From: Bacteroidota bacterium
GTDB lineage: Bacteria; Bacteroidota; Bacteroidia; Chitinophagales; Chitinophagaceae
Assembly: GCA_023391315.1 (NCBI GenBank)
Contig: JAEWBD010000151.1
Location: forward strand, 1 to 6,515
Length of the DNA: 6,515 nucleotides
Direction of reading: 5' to 3'
A program made the position numbers and the translations under genes. The notes beneath the pieces are model-generated. The model made no database searches, had not been told where the DNA came from, and worked only from the letters and a program-made list of their open reading frames with translations. Positions 1-5,170 of the stretch are shown here, piece by piece (the stretch's first letter is position 1; the number at the start of each line of letters is the position of its first letter).

Positions 1-784
1 ATACAAAGCTTACCCGCGCATCGTTGGCGAAACAGGCGGCAAAGATTTTGTGCTCGTGCATCAATCAGCTGATGTTGACGCAACCGTTACAGCATTGGCA
101 AGGGGCGCATTTGAATTCCAGGGACAGAAATGTTCTGCTGCATCAAGGGCATATCTTCCATCTAATATTGCAGGAGAAATAAAGGATAAACTGGTTGCAG
201 CGCTTAAGACGATGAAGATGGGCAGCGTGGAAGATTTCACCAACTTTATCAATGCTGTTATTGATGAAAAGGCATTTGACCGGATTGCGAAATATATTGA
301 TGATGCCAAACAAAGCAACGATGCCAAGATTATAGCAGGTGGTAATTATGATAAAAGCAAAGGTTATTTTATTGAACCAACGGTTATAGAAACTTCAAAC
401 CCCAAATATGTTGCTTTATGCGAAGAAATATTTGGACCGGTACTTACCATTTATGTGTATGATGAAAATAAATTTGAAGAAACAATAGAGCTGGTGAACA
501 CAACATCACCGTATGCACTTACAGGCAGTATAATTGCACAGGACAGGAATGCGATTGTATTAGCCACAGAAAAACTGAGACACGCCGCCGGTAACTTTTA
601 TATTAATGATAAACCAACCGGTGCGGTTGTTGGCCAGCAGCCTTTTGGCGGTGCGAGGGCAAGCGGCACCAACGATAAAGCAGGCAGCATGCTTAACCTT
701 TATCGTTGGTTGAGTGCAAGAACCATTAAGGAAACATTTAATCCACCTACAGATTATCGTTATCCTTTCTTACAGGCAGATTAA
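1..784 (+). CDS. pruA: Delta-1-pyrroline-5-carboxylate dehydrogenase (L-glutamate gamma-semialdehyde dehydrogenase), C-terminal part
   Basis: 5'-truncated gene; the first complete codon begins at base 2 and 260 residues are visible, roughly the last half of a family that is usually about 540 residues. The enzyme oxidises glutamate semialdehyde to glutamate with NAD+ in the last step of proline degradation, in the cytosol. Visible aldehyde-dehydrogenase landmarks, in order: PRIVGETGGKDF at the left edge, whose Glu matches the ELGGK-type general base; QKCSAASR, whose Cys (codon 131-133) is the expected catalytic nucleophile; EEIFGPV, which contacts NAD ribose; and near the end AGNFYINDKPTGAVVGQQ followed by PFGGARASGTNDKAG, which is characteristic of the ALDH4/P5C dehydrogenase branch rather than general aldehyde dehydrogenases. 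The C-terminus is intact, with a TAA stop at 782-784. A proline dehydrogenase domain cannot be ruled in or out because the N-terminus is outside the window, but Bacteroidota usually have a separate enzyme. Confidence 0.96.
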   Translation, partial: YKAYPRIVGETGGKDFVLVHQSADVDATVTALARGAFEFQGQKCSAASRAYLPSNIAGEIKDKLVAALKTMKMGSVEDFTNFINAVIDEKAFDRIAKYIDDAKQSNDAKIIAGGNYDKSKGYFIEPTVIETSNPKYVALCEEIFGPVLTIYVYDENKFEETIELVNTTSPYALTGSIIAQDRNAIVLATEKLRHAAGNFYINDKPTGAVVGQQPFGGARASGTNDKAGSMLNLYRWLSARTIKETFNPPTDYRYPFLQAD

Positions 785-804
785 AAACCGCAAATCTTAT
801 AGGC

Positions 805-835
805 AAGGCTCGGCTATTTATTGCCGGGCCTTTTT
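805..835 (+). terminator. Intrinsic terminator after pruA
   Basis: A 10-base-pair stem (805-814 with 823-832, one internal G-T wobble at 810/827) encloses an 8-base A/T loop (815-822) and runs into a T tract (831-835). It starts 20 bases after the pruA stop. It should end pruA transcription, so the permease gene downstream needs its own promoter. A+A at the stem foot opposite the T tract gives partial function in the reverse direction, but no convergent gene is present. Confidence 0.88.
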
Positions 836-885
836 ATTGCATGCATTAATGGTATCGTTCAGCAAACAATTCACTTATTATTGTA

Positions 886-893
886 TAAATTTT
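886..893 (+). promoter_or_regulatory. Possible Bacteroidota -7 box before the permease gene
   Basis: TAAATTTT matches five of the six fixed positions of the Bacteroidota -7 consensus TAnnTTTG. It lies after the pruA terminator, where a promoter is needed, and ends only 4 bases before the ATG at 898. I see no convincing TTTG-type -33 element about 19 bases upstream, so the call is weak. If real, transcription would begin at or next to the start codon. Confidence 0.3.
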
Positions 894-897
894 AAGC

Positions 898-2223
898 ATG
901 GCAACAGGCTTTACACAAGTGGTTATTTGTTTAATGGCAGGTATTATTCTTATTGTGCTGCTTACGGCAAAGTATCATGTGCATGCTTTCTTCGCTTTGC
1001 TTATTGCCTGTTTTGTTGTAGGCATTGGCGTGCAAATGCCTTTTGAAGATATCATGAATGCTGTTAAAGATGGCTTCGGCAACATCATGCGTTCCCTTGG
1101 ATTAATTATTGTTTTGGGTACAACACTTGGCGTATTACTTGAACATACAGGCAGCACCAGGGTAATGGCCAATTTTATATTGAAAATAGTTGGTGAAAAA
1201 AATGCTTCGCTTGCATTAAGCCTTACGGGTTTTATTGTAGGCATGCCTATTTTTTGCGATTCAGGTTTTATTGTATTAAGCGGCATTAATAAATCTGTTG
1301 CCAGGCGTGCCGGTATTTCTGTTGTCATCACCAGTGTAGCATTATCTACAGGTTTATATGCCGTGCATTGCTTAATACCGCCGCACCCCGGCGCCGCAAG
1401 CGCTGCCGGAATTATAAATGTTGATTTTGGCAGGCTGATATTAACCGGCATCATTGCTGCGTTGCCTGCCATGGTTGTTGGAAATATATGGGCAAGATTC
1501 GCCGGTAAGAAAACAAATTTTATTGAAGCCGAAGAAGAGATTGTTACGACCGCAACTGCAAAACTGCCTTCGGTTATGCAGGCATTTTTACCGGTTATTA
1601 TTCCCATAATCCTGATAGCATTAAAATCTTTTTTTGCATTGGAAAAGAATGAAGCAAATATTGCACAAATCTTTTCCATTTTGGGTGAACCTGTAATAGC
1701 GCTTGCAACAGGTGTATTGCTGGCCTTCAATTGCAACCGTGCATGGACGAAAGCTATTATAAGCAAACAATTGCAGGAAGCTGCTGAAAAAGCCGGCGGC
1801 ATTCTTGTTATAATAGGCGCCGGCGGCGCTTTTGGTGCAGTGTTGGCGGCAACTAAAATCGGCGAACATTTCAGCAATGTGCTGCCATTGGGTTCGCTCG
1901 GAATTTTATTTCCTTTTTTAATTACGTTCATTCTTAAAACAGCGCAGGGTTCATCTCCGGTTGCTATTATTACAGCGGCTTCCTTCGTGCAGCCTTTATT
2001 GCCTGCGCTCGGTTTGCAAAGTGATACGGGCAGGTTGCTTTGTGTATTGTCGATGGGTGCCGGTTCAATGATGATCTCCCATGCCAACGATGCTTATTTC
2101 TGGGTGATAGCCAAATTCAGCGGTATTGATATGAAATCCATGCTGAAGGTATATTCAACTGCAACTGCATTCATGGGTTTAATTACTTTGCTCACCATTT
2201 ATGTATTATCGTTTATTATCTGA
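898..2223 (+). CDS. GntP-family gluconate/sugar-acid:H+ symporter
   Basis: A 441-residue, very hydrophobic inner-membrane protein with about 12-14 predicted spans (for example near residues 8-24, 28-46, 66-81, 104-130, 139-161, 178-198, 228-247, 259-277, 300-317, 330-346, 379-393 and 418-441). Family landmarks visible are GMPIFCDSGFIVL at 115-127, PPHPGAASAAG at 161-171, GAGGAFGAVL at 308-317, KTAQGSSPVAIITAA at 347-361 and SHANDAYFW at 394-402. Length matches the usual 440-450 residues of GntP/GntT permeases, which import gluconate and related hydroxy-acids with protons. The ATG at 898 is chosen because the next Met (residue 13) would remove most of the first span; no Shine-Dalgarno is visible. 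The stop lies 5 bases before a glycerate kinase gene, so glycerate is a reasonable substrate guess; no gluconate kinase is present in the window. Family assignment is firm, substrate is inferred. Confidence 0.94.
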   Translation: MATGFTQVVICLMAGIILIVLLTAKYHVHAFFALLIACFVVGIGVQMPFEDIMNAVKDGFGNIMRSLGLIIVLGTTLGVLLEHTGSTRVMANFILKIVGEKNASLALSLTGFIVGMPIFCDSGFIVLSGINKSVARRAGISVVITSVALSTGLYAVHCLIPPHPGAASAAGIINVDFGRLILTGIIAALPAMVVGNIWARFAGKKTNFIEAEEEIVTTATAKLPSVMQAFLPVIIPIILIALKSFFALEKNEANIAQIFSILGEPVIALATGVLLAFNCNRAWTKAIISKQLQEAAEKAGGILVIIGAGGAFGAVLAATKIGEHFSNVLPLGSLGILFPFLITFILKTAQGSSPVAIITAASFVQPLLPALGLQSDTGRLLCVLSMGAGSMMISHANDAYFWVIAKFSGIDMKSMLKVYSTATAFMGLITLLTIYVLSFII

Positions 2224-2228
2224 TCAAA

Positions 2229-3377
2229 ATGAATATTCTTATTGCACCAAACGCTTTTAAACACAGTCTCGATGCCACTGCTGCAGCAAAAGCCATTGGC
2301 GATGGTTTGAAGCAAAGTAAACTGCCATGCAGCCTTGAATATTTTCCTGTGGGCGATGGCGGAGACGGAACGGCAGAACTCATCACTCAAAAACAAAATG
2401 GTACAACCGTTAATATTGAAGTGCATGATGCTTTGGGCAGAAAAATAAAGTCTTCCTATGGGTTGATTGATGATAAAAAAACGGCGGTAATAGAACTGGC
2501 CAATGCATCCGGTATAAAACTGCTGAAGGCCGGTGAACTGAATCCTTTGCAGGCAACAACATTTGGAACGGGAGAGTTAATTAAAGATGCATTGGATAAA
2601 AAAGTGCGTAAAATAATCCTGTGTATTGGTGGCAGTGCAACTGTGGATGGCGGCATTGGTATTTTGCAGGCGCTGGGCATTAAATTTTTGGACGATAAAG
2701 GCAAAGCAATTGAGGTCACTCCAAAAGATTTGCGGGTCGTGAATTTGATTGATACAAGTGAATTCGATAAGAGAATCCTGTCCTGCGAACTCATTATTGT
2801 ATGTGATGTGGGAAATACTTTGCTTGGCGATAATGGCGCTGCCAAAATATTCGGCCCGCAGAAAGGCGCATCAGAAGATGATATTATAAAACTGGAAGCA
2901 GCGCTTACCGCATTTAATACTATCACTTTGAAGCAGACAGGCATTGATATGTCAGCCATAAAACACGGCGGCGCAGCAGGCGGTGTTGCTGCCGGTTTAG
3001 CTGCTTATTGCAATGCAAAACCGGTTAATGGCATTGAATATTTTCTTTCCGTTACAGGCTTTGAAAAAGCTTTGCAAAAAGCGGATATTGTTATAACCGG
3101 TGAAGGCAAAATTGATGAACAAACCCTGCAGGGAAAAGGCCCGTATGGCGTAGCAGTGAAGGCAAAAGAAAAAAATATCCCCGTTATAGGTGTGGCCGGC
3201 AATATTCCTTTAGAAAGTAATGGTGCATTGCAGCAATATTTTGATGTGCTGCTTTCAATTAATAACGAAGCAACTGATATAAATACTGCTATGCAGCATA
3301 CGAAAACTAACCTGGTAAGAACCGGGCAAGCTATTGGAAAGCTGATAGGTATATCACAAAAAACTAAGGCCATTTAA
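2229..3377 (+). CDS. Glycerate kinase, type I (GlxK/GarK family)
   Basis: A 382-residue cytosolic kinase of the GlxK/GarK family, which phosphorylates D-glycerate with ATP; E. coli members yield 2-phosphoglycerate, feeding directly into enolase. Sequence landmarks, in order: APNAFKHSL at 6-14, PVGDGGDGT at 40-48, FGTGELI at 112-118, GGSATVDGG at 134-142, CDVGNTLLG at 192-200, FGPQKGA at 208-214, GGAAGGVAAGL at 247-257 and TGEGKIDEQTLQGKGP at 290-305. These are the conserved blocks of the family and all look intact. Length is normal. It begins 5 bases after the GntP-family permease stop, too little space for a promoter, so the two are almost certainly co-transcribed and probably act as importer and first enzyme. 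No Shine-Dalgarno is seen; translation may be coupled to the upstream gene. The true C-terminus is the TAA at 3375-3377. The exact product isomer cannot be told from sequence by eye. Confidence 0.95.
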   Translation: MNILIAPNAFKHSLDATAAAKAIGDGLKQSKLPCSLEYFPVGDGGDGTAELITQKQNGTTVNIEVHDALGRKIKSSYGLIDDKKTAVIELANASGIKLLKAGELNPLQATTFGTGELIKDALDKKVRKIILCIGGSATVDGGIGILQALGIKFLDDKGKAIEVTPKDLRVVNLIDTSEFDKRILSCELIIVCDVGNTLLGDNGAAKIFGPQKGASEDDIIKLEAALTAFNTITLKQTGIDMSAIKHGGAAGGVAAGLAAYCNAKPVNGIEYFLSVTGFEKALQKADIVITGEGKIDEQTLQGKGPYGVAVKAKEKNIPVIGVAGNIPLESNGALQQYFDVLLSINNEATDINTAMQHTKTNLVRTGQAIGKLIGISQKTKAI

Positions 3378-3386
3378 CGCAGCGTA

Positions 3387-3394
3387 TATCTTTA
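3387..3394 (+). promoter_or_regulatory. Possible -7 box before purU
   Basis: TATCTTTA matches TAnnTTTG at five of six fixed positions and ends 11 bases before the purU ATG. A good -33 partner is not visible, and it sits only 9 bases after the glycerate kinase stop, so purU could instead be the third gene of the upstream operon; no terminator separates them. Confidence 0.3.
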
Positions 3395-3405
3395 ATAATT
3401 CAGTC

Positions 3406-4233
3406 ATGATTATCGTAATTCAATGTAAAGACAGGGTTGGTTTGGTGGCGGCAATCTCCGGTGTTTTATCAGCCAATGCTATTAATATTGTGGCGATGCG
3501 CGAACATGTGGATACGGCCGAAATGCGTTTTTTTATGCGGCTCGAAACAACGCATTATGAAGCACCGGATAAACTTCAGCAGGATTTACTACAAGTATTG
3601 CCGCAGGATGCAAACGTGCATGTAAACCCTTCGCCGGAAAAGAAAATCATTGTATTGGTAACGAAAGAATATCATTGCCTTGCCGATATCCTTATCCGTA
3701 ATTATTTTAAAACACTTGGCGCCACGGTGCAGTGTGTTATCGGCAACCATATAACGCTTGAAAATATCTGCAACCGTTTTGATGTGCCTTTTTATTTCGT
3801 ACCTCATCTTGATAAGAATAAAGAAACATTTGAATCAGCTATCAAAAGCTTAATTGACGGGTACGATTGCGATTATCTTGTATTGGCTAAATTTATGCGC
3901 ATATTGTCGCCGGGTTTTGTAAAACATTATGGCATGCGTATTATCAATATTCATCATTCTTTTTTGCCGGCGTTTGTAGGTGCAAGCCCGTATAAGCAGG
4001 CTTTTGAGCGGGGTGTAAAACTCATTGGCGCCACAGCGCATTTTGTAACGAATGATTTGGATGAAGGCCCTATAATCGCACAGCAGATCATTCCCGTTGA
4101 TCATTCTTTTACGGCTCAGGCCATGATGCATGCCGGTAAGGAAATTGAGACGGCCGTATTGGCAAAAGCATTGCAGCTTGTTTTAAACGACAGGGTTTTT
4201 GTTTATAAGAATAAGACAATCGTATTTGAATGA
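3406..4233 (+). CDS. purU: Formyltetrahydrofolate deformylase
   Basis: A 275-residue enzyme that hydrolyses 10-formyltetrahydrofolate to tetrahydrofolate and formate, balancing the one-carbon pool and supplying formate for formate-dependent purine synthesis. Residues 1 to about 70 form an ACT domain (CKDRVGLVAAISGVLS near the start, MREHVDTAEMRFFMR at 31-45), the regulatory part that in E. coli responds to methionine and glycine. From about residue 79 comes the formyltransferase-type domain, with the catalytic triad expected from GART-like enzymes at Asn181 and His183 (NIHHSFLPAF, 181-190) and Asp219 (LDEGPII, 218-224). GATAHFVTNDLDEGPI and the closing VFVYKNKTIVF are typical of PurU rather than PurN, as is the ACT domain. 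Length is close to E. coli PurU (280). The ATG at 3406 sits at the expected family start; there is no Shine-Dalgarno. It is 28 bases downstream of the glycerate kinase gene, so either a short promoter or read-through could serve it. Confidence 0.96.
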   Translation: MIIVIQCKDRVGLVAAISGVLSANAINIVAMREHVDTAEMRFFMRLETTHYEAPDKLQQDLLQVLPQDANVHVNPSPEKKIIVLVTKEYHCLADILIRNYFKTLGATVQCVIGNHITLENICNRFDVPFYFVPHLDKNKETFESAIKSLIDGYDCDYLVLAKFMRILSPGFVKHYGMRIINIHHSFLPAFVGASPYKQAFERGVKLIGATAHFVTNDLDEGPIIAQQIIPVDHSFTAQAMMHAGKEIETAVLAKALQLVLNDRVFVYKNKTIVFE

Positions 4234-4278
4234 ATTGCATTTAACAGGATGCTCTCTTTTTCGAAAATTAAAAACGCT

Positions 4279-4286
4279 TAACTTCG
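4279..4286 (+). promoter_or_regulatory. Possible -7 box before the small basic ORF
   Basis: TAACTTCG matches TAnnTTTG at five of six fixed positions and ends 4 bases before the ATG at 4291. A T-rich run at 4256-4262 could be a poor -33 element at about the right distance. If used, the transcript would start at or just inside the first ATG, which would favour either leaderless translation from 4291 or use of the second in-frame ATG at 4315. Confidence 0.3.
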
Positions 4287-4290
4287 TTAT

Positions 4291-4464
4291 ATGTCAGCGA
4301 TAACTTTAAAAACAATGAAAAGGGCTACTACCGTTTCCCGCTCTAAAATCCGCAAAGCGGTGGAAGCTGCTTATGCCAGGCCTTTGAGTGAAATAAAGGC
4401 ACCCGCTGTTGTTGTAAGGGTTACAAAAAAAAATGTACCTAAACACACTGCCAAATCCTCATAA
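4291..4464 (+). CDS. Small, highly basic hypothetical protein (57 aa)
   Basis: An unrecognised ORF of 57 residues ending at TAA 4462-4464. Composition is striking: 14 Lys/Arg against 2 Glu, no Asp and no Cys, so a strongly positive protein. Residues about 16-30 (SRSKIRKAVEAAYAR) look like a basic amphipathic helix, followed by a short beta-prone stretch APAVVVRV at 37-44 and a Lys-rich tail. This would suit nucleic-acid binding or partner binding, but I cannot assign a function. It fills an otherwise empty gap, precedes the next gene by 6 bases and is in the same reading frame, so the two are likely co-expressed. An alternative start is the ATG at 4315 (MKRATTVSRS), giving 49 residues. Evidence that it is a gene is the operon-like spacing, plausible codon use and the adjacent promoter-like box; it could also be a chance ORF or a remnant N-terminal extension of the following gene. 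Confidence 0.55.
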   Translation: MSAITLKTMKRATTVSRSKIRKAVEAAYARPLSEIKAPAVVVRVTKKNVPKHTAKSS

Positions 4465-4470
4465 ATCCAA

Positions 4471-5097
4471 ATGGCTTCCCAACCAGGCTATAACGATTTC
4501 GTATTTGTAAATTGCCCTTTTGATGATAATTACATGCCTTTACTGCATGCCATTGTTTTTACCGTTTACCGTTGTGGTTTTTTCCCGCAGTGCGCTCTGG
4601 GTGATGATGACAGCAGCACAGGCCGGCTTGATAAGATTGTAAATATTATTGAAAATTGTAAATATGCTATTCATGATCTTTCAAGAACAGAAATAAACCC
4701 ATCTTCCGGGTTCCCCAGGTTTAATATGCCGTTTGAGCTCGGCATTTTTTTCGGCGCAAAACGCTTTGGCAATAAAGCGCAGCGTGCAAAAGTGGCGCTT
4801 ATTTTTGAGAGAACCAGGTTTAGCTACCAGCAGTTTATATCAGATTTGAATGGAATCGATACAAAAGCACACGGTAACGATATAAAAATTATTATTCAAA
4901 ATATTAGAAACTGGCTGCGTACATCATCCCGCAGGGTTACCATACCCGGCCATAATATACTAATTGAAGAATATAAAGAATTTGCTGCAAGATTACCAGG
5001 TATTGTAACCAAAGCGGGTCTCAACATCAGGGATATTCCTTTTAACGATTTTTGCCAGATAGTGGAAGAAGCCGTTCGGGAGAAAATCAAAAAGTAA
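4471..5097 (+). CDS. Uncharacterised protein with TIR / nucleoside-deoxyribosyltransferase-like fold (inferred)
   Basis: A 208-residue soluble protein without signal peptide or membrane span. The N-terminal ~115 residues read as an alternating Rossmann-like alpha/beta unit: strand FVFVNCPF at 10-17 with acidic loop DDNY, helix about 21-35, strand near 37-43, helix about 52-62, strand YAIHDLSR at 65-72, then FNMPFELGIFFGAKRFG at 84-100 and strand KVALIFER at 107-114. This order, and a Glu (E89) inside an 'ELG' helix preceded by Asn85-Met-Pro, resembles nucleoside 2-deoxyribosyltransferases and TIR-type NADases, where such a Glu attacks or orients the N-glycosidic bond. The C-terminal half is helical (IIIQNIRNWLR at 140-150) and closes with IPFNDFCQIVEEAV. 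From memory, similar uncharacterised proteins with NCPFD, DLSR and N-M-P-x-ELG blocks occur widely in bacteria. Function is unknown; nucleotide or NAD glycosidase activity, perhaps in defence, is an inference. It follows the small basic ORF by 6 bases. Confidence 0.8.
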   Translation: MASQPGYNDFVFVNCPFDDNYMPLLHAIVFTVYRCGFFPQCALGDDDSSTGRLDKIVNIIENCKYAIHDLSRTEINPSSGFPRFNMPFELGIFFGAKRFGNKAQRAKVALIFERTRFSYQQFISDLNGIDTKAHGNDIKIIIQNIRNWLRTSSRRVTIPGHNILIEEYKEFAARLPGIVTKAGLNIRDIPFNDFCQIVEEAVREKIKK

Positions 5098-5124
5098 GCT
5101 TCATCCTTCGCATTTATAACAGGC

Positions 5125-5154
5125 TTTCAATAATTAAAACAACTTCTTAATTTG
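5125..5154 (+). promoter_or_regulatory. Probable Bacteroidota-type promoter for ligA
   Basis: TTTC (5125-5128) and TTAATTTG (5147-5154) are separated by 18 bases, fitting the TTTG-N19-ish-TAnnTTTG pattern of the Bacteroidota primary sigma factor with one mismatch in each element. The box ends 16 bases before the ligA ATG, predicting a leader of roughly 10-12 bases. No terminator is visible between 5098 and 5170, so read-through from the upstream pair is also possible. Confidence 0.42.
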
Positions 5155-5170
5155 CCGCAAACTTTCAATC

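Noticed and set aside
714..1046. 110-codon plus-strand open frame spanning the pruA end, the terminator and the permease start
   Set aside because: It runs through an intrinsic terminator and overlaps two well-supported genes in another frame; the peptide is Cys/Tyr-rich nonsense.
975..2087. Long 370-codon open frame on the minus strand opposite the permease gene
   Set aside because: It lies wholly within the permease gene, its translation is low-complexity in Ala/Ile/Pro/Thr with no recognisable domain, and the plus strand carries intact GntP-family motifs. It is a codon-bias shadow.
2456..2959. 167-codon minus-strand open frame inside the glycerate kinase gene
   Set aside because: Shadow of the kinase: Ser/Pro/Ile-rich, no domain, fully contained in a gene whose conserved blocks are continuous.
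3850..4131. 93-codon minus-strand open frame inside purU, and a similar one at 3589-3807
   Set aside because: Both oppose the conserved formyltransferase region of purU and show no coherent protein features.
4258..4267. Perfect 10-base palindrome TTTTCGAAAA upstream of the small basic ORF, considered as an operator
   Set aside because: It is short, A/T-rich and single-copy in the places I examined; by chance such palindromes are common in this composition, and no regulator gene is adjacent.
4234..4290. Search for a terminator between purU and the small ORF
   Set aside because: No stem with a following T tract is visible; the T run at 4257-4261 has no stable stem before it.
5098..5170. Search for a terminator, tRNA or small RNA between the uncharacterised gene and ligA
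   Set aside because: Only A/T-rich sequence with the promoter-like elements was seen; no stable stem-loop or tRNA arms.
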